Source: UBA6059 sp040222235 (GTDB taxonomy: Bacteria; Bacteroidota; Bacteroidia; Cytophagales; Cyclobacteriaceae). From it: a DNA stretch of 64,000 bases. Below are positions 1 through 8,605 of this stretch, in pieces (positions within the stretch are counted from its first letter, which is position 1; the number at the start of each line of letters is the position of its first letter). Below the pieces are notes generated by a model. The model was not told the origin of the DNA. It saw only the letters and a program-made list of their open reading frames with translations, and searched no databases. The stretch spans positions 1 to 64,000 of the forward strand of contig JAVKDO010000057.1 in NCBI GenBank assembly GCA_040222235.1, in the 5' to 3' direction. The position numbers and the translations under genes were made by a program.

Positions 1-43
1 GTTTTTGGGCTTAGCGTTGATCAGCCCGTCTGATAGTACAAGG

Positions 44-793
44 TTACTTATCAGGAATGATAGAAATTTGTAAGAATCGGTCGTTTTCGTTATTGGATAG
101 GCTTTTTGGCGTTTGGTTGGTATACTTTTTTATTTCCTTGTTAAAGTGGGATCTGTCGTAATAGTTTGGGTTTGACAATAAATCTCCGTTTTTGAGGTCT
201 CTGAATGATGCCGAACACCGTAATATGTTGCAATAGCTTTTTAGTGATAGCCCGAACATTTTGTTGAAATATCTATTGACTTGCCTGCTTGACCAAAACA
301 CTTGATCAGCAAAATCGCTCACACTTAGGTTGCCTTTAGTTTCGCTTAGTAGACTGAAAAGAAGAAGCTTTCGGTTGTCTACATTATTGCCCTTATTGAC
401 TTCTTGTCTGATTATTGAACTTAATTCATCTTTCTTGCCTGAGTTATCCAAAAAACCAAATGAATCAAGATTCCAAAAAGCATCGGGCAACTCTTTTTCG
501 GAGTTTAAAAACGGAGCAATGCTTTCGCTGAAGATGTATTCTGCAGCGGGTAATTTGAATTGTATTCCAAACAATTGATGATTCGGGGGAATTACCACTT
601 CAAGCTCTTTTGTGAATAGCCCCGTTAGGAGGGTGCTTTGGTATTCGTAGTTTTCAAAGCGAACGATAAGATCAAAAAAGCCGTCAGGCAAAATCGTGTA
701 TTCAAGATTTTTTGGTGAATCATTGTCTAACCACCAAAAACATCTGATGTACTCTTTCAAGTCCTCACTAGATGTTTGTTGGCTATAGTTCAT
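44..793 (-). CDS. AraC-family transcriptional regulator
   Basis: A 249-residue protein with an N-terminal sensor-like region (about residues 1-140, resembling the DUF6597 type found in front of AraC domains) and a C-terminal AraC helix-turn-helix region (about 150-235). The C-terminal part carries the typical pattern of a first HTH (LSVSDFADQVFWSSRQVNRYF) and a second one around YDRSHFNKEIKKYTNQTP. It is likely a DNA-binding transcription factor in the cytoplasm. Ligand and target genes are unknown. It is transcribed alone; the next gene, acnB, is on the same strand but more than 260 bp upstream and ends in a strong terminator, so the two are probably separate units. The family call is secure, the role is not. 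Confidence 0.88.
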   Translation of the reverse strand: MNYSQQTSSEDLKEYIRCFWWLDNDSPKNLEYTILPDGFFDLIVRFENYEYQSTLLTGLFTKELEVVIPPNHQLFGIQFKLPAAEYIFSESIAPFLNSEKELPDAFWNLDSFGFLDNSGKKDELSSIIRQEVNKGNNVDNRKLLLFSLLSETKGNLSVSDFADQVFWSSRQVNRYFNKMFGLSLKSYCNILRCSASFRDLKNGDLLSNPNYYDRSHFNKEIKKYTNQTPKSLSNNENDRFLQISIIPDK

Positions 794-1004
794 GTTCCAT
801 ATTTCAAGTTTATTTCAATTTATGCGATATAACCACAGAATTGTGCGGGCATGTGTGTTGTTTAGCTTTTTTTATAGGTATGCATTTTATGCCGAGAACG
901 ATATTCATTTGTGTTCGGCCCATTTGGTTTTGTCACCAACAAGGTCGGAGAAGAGTAATCTTTATTACTCGCTACAAATTATTGTTGGCTAGGTCAGGAC
1001 ACAA

Positions 1005-1034
1005 AAAAGCCCAAGTTCTTCAACTTGGGCTTTT
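1005..1034 (-). terminator. Intrinsic terminator of acnB
   Basis: A perfect 13-bp inverted repeat (AAAAGCCCAAGTT / AACTTGGGCTTTT) with a CTTC loop lies 25 bp beyond the acnB stop codon. Its A/T-rich base gives a U-tract in the minus-strand transcript. The hairpin is symmetrical, so it could also stop transcription from the left. Confidence 0.85.
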
Positions 1035-1059
1035 GATTTAGGATCAATTAATCCAGTAA

Positions 1060-3837
1060 CTATCTTACCAATTGCTTACAATAAGGCTTAAACTTGGTCA
1101 GGTTGATACCATCAACGGCTGCTTTGTATTCGTCCATATTGGGTGTTCTACCGAGAATAGTCGAAAGCACCACCACTGGTGTGGAAGAAAGTAAAGACTC
1201 TCCCTTTTTCTCATCTCCATCCTTTACTACTCTTCCTTTGAAGAGGCGCGTAGAAGTGGCCATCACCGTGTCGCCTGGAGCAGCCTTTTCCTGGTTACCC
1301 ATACATAGGTTGCAGCCGGGACGTTCCAGATATAGCATATTTTCGTAGGCAGTACGTGCAGCACCTTTGGGTGCCTCATCGTCAAATTCAAAACCACTGT
1401 ACTTTCTAAGTACTTCCCAGTCACCCTCTGCTTTCAGTTCATCTACAATGTTGTAAGTAGGAGGCGCCACCACCAGAGGTGCCTTGAATTCAACCTTGCC
1501 TTGCAGCTTTTCTACGTTCTTAAGCATGTGTGCAAGGATCTTCATATCTCCTTTGTGTACCATACAGGAGCCCACGAAACCAAGATCTACTTTCTTCGCA
1601 CCACCGTAGAATGATAGAGGTCTAATAGTATCGTGTGTGTATCGCTTAGAAACATCAATGTTGTTCACGTCAGGATCGGCAATCATCGGTTCTCCGACAA
1701 TATCCAGATCCACAACGACTTCAGCGTAGTAGTTGGCATTTGCATCCGGAGTAAGTGCTGGTTTTTCTCCTGATCTTATTTCTCCGATTCGTTTGTCTGC
1801 AATGTCAATCAAGCCTTGAAGTACCTGTTTTTCATTGTCCATACCCTTCTCTATCATAATCTGAATTCTGCCTTTGGCAATCTCCAGTGATTCGATCAAG
1901 GTCTCATCTTCAGAAATACAGATAGAAGCCTTAGCCTTCATCTCAGCAGTCCAGTCTGTAAATGTGAAAGCTTGGTCAGCAGTAAGTGTCCCGATATGCA
2001 CCTCAATGATTCTGCCTTGGAATACGTTTTCCCCACCAAACTGATGAAGCATTTGCGCTTGTGTCGCATGAACAACATCTCGGAAGTCCATATAGCTCTT
2101 CATCTCACCCTTGAAGGTGACCTTGACTGATTCTGGTATAGGCATAGATGCCTCTCCGGTGGCTAGCGCTAATGCAACTGTCCCCGAATCCGCACCAAAA
2201 GCCACTCCTTTTGACATCCTGGTATGAGAATCACCCCCGATAATCACTGCCCAGTCGTCTACGGTAATGTCATTCAGCACTTTGTGGATCACATCGGTCA
2301 TGGCATGGTATTTTCCTTTTGGATCCCGACCGGTGATGAGTCCAAAGTCGTTCATGAACTTCATCAATTTGGGAATGTTGGCCTGTGCTCTGCTATCCCA
2401 AACGGAAGCGGTATGACAGCCTGATTGATAAGCACCATCAACGATAGGAGAAATCGTCGTGGCAGCCATGGCCTCTAGTTCCTGAGAAGTCATCAATCCT
2501 GTGGTATCCTGAGAGCCTATAATGTTGACTTCTACGCGAACATCAGATCCTGCATAGAGCGTAACTCCAGGAGTCGTGCCTACAGCATTTTTGTTAAATA
2601 TCTTTTCTACTGCGGTCAGTCCTTGTGCTTCCTTGGTTACTTCTTTCGACGGGGCATAGACTACCGGAGCAGTAACACCGAGTGCCTTAGCAGCGAATGT
2701 TTGTAGTTTTTTGCCGAATACAACTGCATAAGAACCTCGTGCCTTTATGAACTCTACTTTTTGTGGAGTCAAAGAAGCTGAAATGTCCATCAATTCCTGA
2801 TCGCCATGGTAAAGCTTTTTTTCTTTGGTGTTAATTGTTAAAACAGTACCTGTTTCAACAGAATATGCTTGTTCTAATACTGGCTCACCCTCTGCATTTA
2901 AAACCACATTGCCTTCCGTATCGGTCTTTTTTACCCAATTTTTAAGGTCTATACCAATACCTCCAGTTACACCGACAGTCGTTAAGAAGATCGGAGAAAT
3001 TCCGTTGGTACCCGCGATAATCGGGGCGATGTTAATGAATGGAACATAAGGACTCGCCTGAATGCCTGTCCATAATGCCACATTGTTTACGCCTGACATC
3101 CTGGACGAACCAACTCCCATCGTCCCTTTTTCAGCGATCAACATGACGCGCTTGTCGGGATGCTTTTCTTTTAAAGCTGAGAGTTCAGCCTGCATTTCCT
3201 TGTTGTGCTCGAAAAGACACTGGCCATGCAACTCACGATCCGAACGGGAATGCGCATCTGCACCGGGTGAAAGTAGGTCCGTTGAAATATCACCTTCTCC
3301 GGCTATGAACGTAACGATCTCAATCTCCTCGTCTACGTCTGGTAGCTTGGTGAAAAACTCCGCATTGGCATAGCTCTCTAGTATTTCTTTTGCAACCTCA
3401 TTACCATCTTTGAATGCCTTTTCTAATCTTGTTGTGTCGGCATCATAAAGGAATACCTGTGTTTTAAGAACCTCTGCTGCTTCTTTCGCGATAGCGACAT
3501 CATCTCCTAAAGCGAGATCAAGTAATACTCCAATGGAAGGACCACCCTTCATATGTGACAATAACTCAAAGGAAAAAGTTGGTGTGATTTCTTCAACAAC
3601 TGATTCACCAAGGATGATTTTTTTCAAAAAGATAGCCTTTACCCCAGCAGCGCTTGTGGTACCAGGTATAGTATTGTATATGAAGAATTTGAGCGAGTCT
3701 TCTCGGTGTTCGTTACTCGAATCTTTGATTTGGTCAATGATTACACTCAGTAATTCGGCATCTTCAATAGGCTTTGGATGAAGTCCTTGTTCTTTTCGTT
3801 CTTCAATCTCCTTGAGGTAATCTTTGTATAGGCTCAT
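1060..3837 (-). CDS. acnB: Aconitate hydratase B (AcnB)
   Basis: A 925-residue aconitase B that isomerises citrate and isocitrate in the TCA cycle; members of the family also hydrate 2-methylcitrate intermediates. The order of domains is that of AcnB: an N-terminal HEAT-like region (about 1-160), a swivel domain, then the [4Fe-4S] catalytic domains. Cluster ligands are visible as Cys842 and Cys845 in GCNLCMGNQ near the C terminus, with a third Cys in the upstream GSCMVHKGD segment. It is slightly longer than the E. coli enzyme (865 residues). The start MSLYKDYLKEI fits the family's N terminus. It stands alone, ends in a strong terminator and has a 332-bp upstream region. Confidence 0.97.
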   Translation of the reverse strand: MSLYKDYLKEIEERKEQGLHPKPIEDAELLSVIIDQIKDSSNEHREDSLKFFIYNTIPGTTSAAGVKAIFLKKIILGESVVEEITPTFSFELLSHMKGGPSIGVLLDLALGDDVAIAKEAAEVLKTQVFLYDADTTRLEKAFKDGNEVAKEILESYANAEFFTKLPDVDEEIEIVTFIAGEGDISTDLLSPGADAHSRSDRELHGQCLFEHNKEMQAELSALKEKHPDKRVMLIAEKGTMGVGSSRMSGVNNVALWTGIQASPYVPFINIAPIIAGTNGISPIFLTTVGVTGGIGIDLKNWVKKTDTEGNVVLNAEGEPVLEQAYSVETGTVLTINTKEKKLYHGDQELMDISASLTPQKVEFIKARGSYAVVFGKKLQTFAAKALGVTAPVVYAPSKEVTKEAQGLTAVEKIFNKNAVGTTPGVTLYAGSDVRVEVNIIGSQDTTGLMTSQELEAMAATTISPIVDGAYQSGCHTASVWDSRAQANIPKLMKFMNDFGLITGRDPKGKYHAMTDVIHKVLNDITVDDWAVIIGGDSHTRMSKGVAFGADSGTVALALATGEASMPIPESVKVTFKGEMKSYMDFRDVVHATQAQMLHQFGGENVFQGRIIEVHIGTLTADQAFTFTDWTAEMKAKASICISEDETLIESLEIAKGRIQIMIEKGMDNEKQVLQGLIDIADKRIGEIRSGEKPALTPDANANYYAEVVVDLDIVGEPMIADPDVNNIDVSKRYTHDTIRPLSFYGGAKKVDLGFVGSCMVHKGDMKILAHMLKNVEKLQGKVEFKAPLVVAPPTYNIVDELKAEGDWEVLRKYSGFEFDDEAPKGAARTAYENMLYLERPGCNLCMGNQEKAAPGDTVMATSTRLFKGRVVKDGDEKKGESLLSSTPVVVLSTILGRTPNMDEYKAAVDGINLTKFKPYCKQLVR

Positions 3838-4169
3838 ATTATGGTATTTTCTGTGTTAGACGGTTTTATAAATTGGTCATTTATGTAACTATCCTGAATC
3901 TATCAGGATATAAGCGTAGCGAACTGCGAGTTGGTTGAAAGTTCTTATTCAATAGCCAAGAGAAATCAATTCATATCTAAAATAGCTAGACGTAAACGTA
4001 TTACTGTCAGTCTACCAAAAATAATTCATTTAGACTATAAATAATTCTACTGGCTCGCGGAAGATCGTTATCTCATTGACGCTTGCATGGTCTAGTTATT
4101 CGACATGTTTAGGATAATCATATTGGTGAATGAGTTTGTACCTATTCATTGCAACCTCCTGTAGGCTAG
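3838..4169. other. Noncoding region upstream of acnB
   Basis: This 332-bp stretch has no credible open reading frame. It must hold the acnB promoter (minus strand), but I see no clear TAnnTTTG element. The only distinct structure is a 7-bp inverted repeat ATCCTGA/TCAGGAT with a 5-nt loop at 3891-3909, which would lie in or near the acnB 5' leader. Confidence 0.5.
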
Positions 4170-5189
4170 TCATTTGAGGTTACTCAAAAACTCCATAGTG
4201 TCGACTCCATCGGCGTAATCGCTGAGCTGCGGACACTGGGTCTGTCCAAAGGGTACAAGTCCATCGAGCCAATCTACATCACCTACAGTACATTGGATTT
4301 TGTCTTGTTGTCCTGCTAATGTCAACAGGAGCTGCTGCGGACTATCGTAATATGCATAGTAAAGCACGCTGATAGGCGAGACAAGTTGCTCGATCTCTTC
4401 CTTCAACAGCAAAAAACCTGTATCTAAATGAGCATCACCATTAACTAAGTAGATGCTCTTGTTGTAATCGTAGTTGTTGCAGTATTTGTGATGTTCAGCA
4501 ATCTTTTTATAAATGCTGTCGGATAAGACGTCAAGGAAGGAACAAAGATCAAAGCCCTTTGGAATATAGATTTTAGAGACGTTGCGACACCCAAGACCGT
4601 AATAGGAAAAAATATCACTGCCTAGGTTGGTAATATCTTCTTTGGATTCATCACCGGTTAAGACAGCAACTGACGTTCTGTTCTGTCGGATGATGTGAGG
4701 TTTCTTGTCAAAGTAGTAACGAAAGTATCGCGCTGTATTGTCACTGCCTGTGGCGATGATCGCCTCCGCATCGTTAAGCCTATCGGCGATCGTGATGTTA
4801 CTAGCGAAACCCCCGTTGATCTCAACCAGCCAGTCAATCAGTTGACGTATCAAGACGCTATCACTTGAGCTTAACTTGGCCATGAGTTTATTACCCGACA
4901 TCAATACGCAGAAAAGATCATGAAAGCCTACCATGGGGATGTTGCCAGCCATGACCAGCCCTACAGACTTACCTTGGTCTCTCAAGTGATACTTATTAAT
5001 CCAATCCGAGATTTTGGAAGGATCAAGGAACATCTGCAAGCCTAGAAGTGCTAGAGAAACATGTGCTTCAGTAAACCAGGCATTCTCATTTGAAGCTCTT
5101 CTGCTTAGTTCAGTTTTCTCTGAGTCACTTAGTGCATCAATTCTTTCACCTAATGCTACAAACCCGTCTATTCTCTCCTGCAATTTCAT
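4170..5189 (-). CDS. LuxC-type acyl-CoA reductase
   Basis: A 339-residue member of the acyl-CoA reductase (LuxC/PF05893) branch of the aldehyde dehydrogenase superfamily. Such enzymes reduce an acyl-CoA or acyl thioester to an aldehyde with NADPH. The likely nucleophile is Cys201 in the motif YYGLGCRNVSK, typical of the family; an ATGSDNTARYF segment near residue 146 fits the nucleotide-binding region. It is shorter than LuxC of luminous bacteria (about 480). It is divergent from a dicluster ferredoxin gene 148 bp away, which suggests shared control or a shared redox function. The physiological substrate cannot be read from the sequence; fatty aldehyde formation for an unusual lipid is an inference only. 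Confidence 0.85.
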   Translation of the reverse strand: MKLQERIDGFVALGERIDALSDSEKTELSRRASNENAWFTEAHVSLALLGLQMFLDPSKISDWINKYHLRDQGKSVGLVMAGNIPMVGFHDLFCVLMSGNKLMAKLSSSDSVLIRQLIDWLVEINGGFASNITIADRLNDAEAIIATGSDNTARYFRYYFDKKPHIIRQNRTSVAVLTGDESKEDITNLGSDIFSYYGLGCRNVSKIYIPKGFDLCSFLDVLSDSIYKKIAEHHKYCNNYDYNKSIYLVNGDAHLDTGFLLLKEEIEQLVSPISVLYYAYYDSPQQLLLTLAGQQDKIQCTVGDVDWLDGLVPFGQTQCPQLSDYADGVDTMEFLSNLK

Positions 5190-5193
5190 AATG

Positions 5194-5201
5194 CAAAATT
5201 A
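5194..5201 (-). promoter_or_regulatory. Possible -7 element of the acyl-CoA reductase gene
   Basis: On the minus strand TAATTTTG matches the Bacteroidota -7 consensus TAnnTTTG. Only 4 bases separate it from the ATG, so a transcript from it would be nearly leaderless. No good -33 box (TTTG) is seen at the usual spacing, so this is weak. Confidence 0.3.
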
Positions 5202-5337
5202 GCCAATTAGGAAATTCTGTGAACGATAGATGGTGATTCATCTTATTTATCGGGGGCGGAATTAAACAATGATTTAATTGGTTAGTTTTTGGGTTAGAAT
5301 TTATTTTGCGGAAATCAAGAATTGAAATAAGATCCTT

Positions 5338-5682
5338 ATGGCTATAATGATAACAGACGAATGCATCAACTGTGGTGCATGTGAGCCGGAGTGTCCAAAT
5401 ACTGCCATCTATGAAGGTGGAGTAGAGTGGACATGGGCGGGAGGAACAAGTCTAGAAAAAGTGGAATTGGAGGATGGAAATGAGGTGGATGCCAACGAGG
5501 CTCAGGAGCCGTACTCTGATGAGTTTTACTATATCGTTTCTGGTAAGTGTACGGAATGCACGGGCTTCCATGAGGAGCCTCAGTGTGCGGCGGTCTGCCC
5601 GGTAGACTGCTGCGTAGACGATCCTGACTATCCAGAGACGGAAGAAGAACTATCCGCAAAGAAAGAGTGGATGCACGTGTAG
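5338..5682 (+). CDS. 4Fe-4S dicluster ferredoxin
   Basis: A 114-residue, acidic ferredoxin-like electron carrier. The first cluster motif is complete: Cys9, Cys12, Cys15 and Cys19 (CxxCxxCxxxCP). The second is of the spaced type: Cys71, Cys74, Cys83 and Cys87 (CxxCx8CxxxCP), with two more Cys at 91-92. A 50-residue acidic insertion lies between the motifs, as in YfhL-like ferredoxins. Expected to be cytoplasmic and to pass electrons between oxidoreductases. It is divergent from the LuxC-type reductase. Its partner enzyme is not determined. The start ATGGCTATAATG is the only one that leaves the first motif intact. Confidence 0.9.
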   Translation: MAIMITDECINCGACEPECPNTAIYEGGVEWTWAGGTSLEKVELEDGNEVDANEAQEPYSDEFYYIVSGKCTECTGFHEEPQCAAVCPVDCCVDDPDYPETEEELSAKKEWMHV

Positions 5683-5702
5683 TATGGACAGACCCGTGAA
5701 CC

Positions 5703-5739
5703 AAAAAAGGCTCATTCGCATTGCGGATGAGCCTTTTTT
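5703..5739 (+). terminator. Bidirectional terminator after the ferredoxin gene
   Basis: AAAAAAGGCTCAT and ATGAGCCTTTTTT form a 13-bp stem that continues into CGC/GCG across a G-T pair, with a T-run on either side. It lies between the ends of two convergent genes (ferredoxin at 5682 and a barrel protein at 5762) and can serve both. Confidence 0.9.
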
Positions 5740-5761
5740 CGTGCCTTGACTCGTAAGGATA

Positions 5762-6352
5762 CTACTCTTTCCCGATCAAGCGATACCCAATAGATAACTG
5801 AAAGGTCGAATTGGATATGTCTCCTAAAGCAGTCAAATTATCGTTAACATCGCTTAATCCAGCGACGTATCGCGCCGTTACATTAAGGTTTAAAGGAAGA
5901 TTAGCGCCAACACCAGCCGCAATGCTAAAGTCTCCAGATTTATATTGATCCTGAACATCTTGTGCGATCCCATTAGCTTCCGTTTCAGCATTGATCAAAA
6001 ATCCAAACTGTGGCCCGGCGTGGATATTCAGAAAAGCGATGTTGAAGCGCAGTAATAGGGGCACAGTAAAGTAAGCTGTCTTATTCTCGAAATCATCTAT
6101 TATTCCCCCTCCATCGAACTTACTTCCTATAGTGGAGTACAGCACCTCTGGCTGAATTCCTAATTTACCGAGACTGATGTGCGCATAAACACCTCCATGA
6201 AAACCCGTTCTTGAGCTTATATCACCTGGTACATCACCAATGCTTTGATTGGCAAAATTAAGCCCACCTTTTAGCCCTATGCCAATTCCTTGAGCACTAG
6301 CACTCATTAGTGGCAAGCATGCTATGGCAAATACGAGTAATATCTTTTTCAT
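5762..6352 (-). CDS. Outer-membrane beta-barrel protein (PorT/OMP_b-brl type)
   Basis: A 196-residue predicted outer-membrane protein. An N-terminal signal peptide (about residues 1-20, ending ASAQG) is followed by GIGIGLKGGLNFANQS, the usual opening of the PF13568 barrel family, and then alternating hydrophobic/polar beta strands that end in LSIGYRLIGKE. The size fits an eight-stranded barrel. No enzymatic motif is seen, so the role (structural, adhesion or small-molecule passage) is unknown. It lies upstream of the LpxR-like gene in sequence order but is transcribed separately or downstream of it on the same strand, 64 bp apart. Confidence 0.85.
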   Translation of the reverse strand: MKKILLVFAIACLPLMSASAQGIGIGLKGGLNFANQSIGDVPGDISSRTGFHGGVYAHISLGKLGIQPEVLYSTIGSKFDGGGIIDDFENKTAYFTVPLLLRFNIAFLNIHAGPQFGFLINAETEANGIAQDVQDQYKSGDFSIAAGVGANLPLNLNVTARYVAGLSDVNDNLTALGDISNSTFQLSIGYRLIGKE

Positions 6353-6387
6353 ATACCTAATAGTTTTCTTTTGAGTAAATCAACACA

Positions 6388-6395
6388 CAAAAATA
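6388..6395 (-). promoter_or_regulatory. Possible -7 element of the barrel-protein gene
   Basis: On the minus strand TATTTTTG matches TAnnTTTG, 35 bp before the ATG. A TTTG lies further upstream but with a 22-nt spacer rather than 19, so the support is modest. Confidence 0.35.
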
Positions 6396-6416
6396 GCCAA
6401 AATTGAGTCATGCACA

Positions 6417-7373
6417 TCAAAGCCGATAATTCAATTTGATTGAAACATACTTGTGTCTATCGGCCTCTGTGGTGGAGGGAGACCTGTAGTTAATCATAAT
6501 CATTGCGTCAAGTTGGTTACCCCCAAGGCCAGCTCCAAAATGTCCAGTCCTCACCCAACTGCTTGGCTTTTCGACATGTGGAGAGTCTCCTCCAAGGAAG
6601 GAGCCTTCAATCGTCGCATTATAGAAACTATAGTGGATATCTCCACCGATGATGAAAAACAACTCTAGCAGCCCCTTTTCGTCTGGAATGCCGGTGAACT
6701 GATCAAACAGCATTGAATTGTCAAGACCCAGCAATCGGCCTATTCTCAGCTCTGAGCCTATTGAGGAGTTCACATGGATGGTTCCTATTTCACCCTGAGA
6801 GGTGAGTGTCCAGTCCATCCACCTATCGGAAATGATCGTTCGATACCAGTTGGCCTTAAGCTGTATTACTGGGGCATTACCAATTTCATATTCCCATCCT
6901 CTAGGTGTTCGATAGTCAAGAAAATCATGAAACCAGACGAGCATTGGCCCAGTGCCTAATGCGGATCCCATCCAGCCCAGTGAGCCTTGAAGCCTTAGCA
7001 CGTCGTTGGCGCTAGCATAGGACAGTCCATAGTCCAATTGTAGAAGAGCAGCATGCGGCCTGTCATACAGACTTACCAATGGACTGTTGAATAGCATGGG
7101 GGTGTAAACTTGATGGGTCAACCCATAGAACCGGATAACCTTTCGCTCTTTTTTTGGGAATAGATTTAGAAATACATCGTCCTGATCAATCAATGTTGCG
7201 TATTTCGCATAGATGCCACTTGAGTAATACCAATCCGTCTGTGAAAACAGAAAAGAGTCATTGTCGATTGTTATGTGCAGCATCTTTATTCGAGAAGACT
7301 TAGGCTGGGCATTTACCGATAGGTGAATGAGCAGGAGTAAACTAAGAGGCAGAAGTCTAGATAACTGGAGCAC
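6417..7373 (-). CDS. LpxR-like lipid A deacylase family protein (DUF2219)
   Basis: A 318-residue protein with a signal peptide (about 1-22, ending SVNAQ) and a beta-barrel body. The segment IDNDSFLFSQTDWYYSSGIY (residues about 35-55) corresponds to the family's NDxF..TDxxYTNG region, which holds the active-site Asn and Asp of Salmonella LpxR. LpxR removes the 3'-acyloxyacyl group of lipid A in the outer membrane. Here TNG is changed to SSG, so activity should be checked. The protein ends in the barrel-like KYVSIKLNYRL. It lies upstream of the barrel-protein gene on the same strand and is divergent from bioF. Family assignment is fairly good; function is inferred. Confidence 0.7.
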   Translation of the reverse strand: MLQLSRLLPLSLLLLIHLSVNAQPKSSRIKMLHITIDNDSFLFSQTDWYYSSGIYAKYATLIDQDDVFLNLFPKKERKVIRFYGLTHQVYTPMLFNSPLVSLYDRPHAALLQLDYGLSYASANDVLRLQGSLGWMGSALGTGPMLVWFHDFLDYRTPRGWEYEIGNAPVIQLKANWYRTIISDRWMDWTLTSQGEIGTIHVNSSIGSELRIGRLLGLDNSMLFDQFTGIPDEKGLLELFFIIGGDIHYSFYNATIEGSFLGGDSPHVEKPSSWVRTGHFGAGLGGNQLDAMIMINYRSPSTTEADRHKYVSIKLNYRL

Positions 7374-7435
7374 TAAGCAAAGATAGGAGGGTAAAATCTG
7401 CAGGCAATAGAGAGCAGTATAAGCTCATCGCTTTG

Positions 7436-7443
7436 TAGATTTG
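7436..7443 (+). promoter_or_regulatory. Possible -7 element of the bioFDA operon
   Basis: TAGATTTG matches TAnnTTTG. A transcript starting 6-8 bases downstream would begin after the first possible bioF ATG (7448) and favour the ATG at 7460, which also has a GAGG 6 bases before it. No convincing -33 box is seen. Confidence 0.35.
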
Positions 7444-7447
7444 TCAT

Positions 7448-8599
7448 ATGAATGAGGTGATGAAAAAATTTGAGGGTAAGATTTTGGAAAGAGAGATTTC
7501 TGGAAATCTGAGGAGCCTTCAAAACAAGAATCTGCCTTTTGACTTTGTCTCTAATGACTATCTGGGTCTGGCTCGTTCGGAAGAGCTGTTTAATCGAATT
7601 CAGTTCAGATATCAACGACTAAATGCCACCAACAAGAATGGTAGTAGCGGCTCTAGACTACTCTCAGGAAACAGTAGCATCGCTCAGAAGGTAGAGAAGG
7701 ATCTGGCTGCCCACTTCAATGCAGAGGCTGCCTTGTTATTCAACTCCGGCTATACCGCCAATCTTGCCATTGTCTCCTCCATAGCAGGTCAGGGAGATAC
7801 GATTCTTTACGATCACCTGAGTCATGTATGTCTCAAGGAGGGAGCATGGATGAGCAAGGCTGAGGCGCGCCCTTTTCGACACAATGATGTCAAAGACCTT
7901 GAGATAAAGTTGAAGCAGGTGTCCACAGAAGGAGAAGTATTCGTGGTAATTGAGACGGTCTACTCTATGGACGGAGATATCGCGCCAATCGAGCAGATCT
8001 ATGATGTATGTCGCTACTATGGTGCTAATCTAATTGTGGATGAGGCCCATAGCACCGGGGTGATGGGCAAGCATGGGAATGGTTACCTCAATGAGATAGG
8101 CTATGCAGACAAGGTATTTGGAAGAGTCTACACCTTTGGCAAGGCGATGGGTGTGCATGGGGCCTGTGTTTGCGGTAGTGAAACCCTCATCAAGTACCTA
8201 ATCAACTTTGCTCGACCTTTTGTTTATACTACCGCAATGCCCATTCATAGCATCATCAGTATAGAACAAGCATTTGAGTACCTCTTTGACTATCCGGAAC
8301 TCAACGACCAACTCCTCAAGAAAATCGACCTGTTCAGGAAGGAAATTGATGACTGTAGATTTAATGATGAGCATGCAGAGTATCCAGGAAGTGTCACGGC
8401 CATCCAACCGTTGATCCTACCTGGCAATGATCGTATCAAGGAGATTGCTTCCCGACTACAACAAGATGGGTTTGATGTGCGGCCTATCTTAGCACCTACC
8501 GTAAAGAACGGTGCGGAGCGTTTGAGGATAAGCCTTCATGCGCATAACACGGATGAGGAGATTATCCAGCTGGTCAGCAAACTTAAGTCTCTTATATAA
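7448..8599 (+). CDS. bioF: 8-amino-7-oxononanoate synthase (BioF)
   Basis: A 383-residue PLP enzyme of the alpha-oxoamine synthase family, which joins pimeloyl-ACP/CoA and alanine in biotin synthesis. The PLP lysine is Lys232 in YTFGKAMGVHG. VDEAHSTG (Asp198, His201) binds the cofactor, and the N-terminal SNDYLG motif is present. It heads bioF-bioD-bioA with a 6-bp gap to bioD. A second in-frame ATG at 7460 (residue 5) is an equally good start: it has GAGG at a suitable distance, whereas the first ATG sits very close to the suspected -7 box. bioB and bioC are not in the window. Confidence 0.96.
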   Translation: MNEVMKKFEGKILEREISGNLRSLQNKNLPFDFVSNDYLGLARSEELFNRIQFRYQRLNATNKNGSSGSRLLSGNSSIAQKVEKDLAAHFNAEAALLFNSGYTANLAIVSSIAGQGDTILYDHLSHVCLKEGAWMSKAEARPFRHNDVKDLEIKLKQVSTEGEVFVVIETVYSMDGDIAPIEQIYDVCRYYGANLIVDEAHSTGVMGKHGNGYLNEIGYADKVFGRVYTFGKAMGVHGACVCGSETLIKYLINFARPFVYTTAMPIHSIISIEQAFEYLFDYPELNDQLLKKIDLFRKEIDDCRFNDEHAEYPGSVTAIQPLILPGNDRIKEIASRLQQDGFDVRPILAPTVKNGAERLRISLHAHNTDEEIIQLVSKLKSLI

Positions 8600-8605
8600 T
8601 CCTCC

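Noticed and set aside
772..1041. Plus-strand frames of 66-89 codons between the AraC regulator and acnB
   Set aside because: They cross the terminator hairpin and have no recognisable features; the area is probably noncoding.
7373..7615. 80-codon minus-strand frame over the start of bioF
   Set aside because: It is a shadow of bioF with a promoter element inside.
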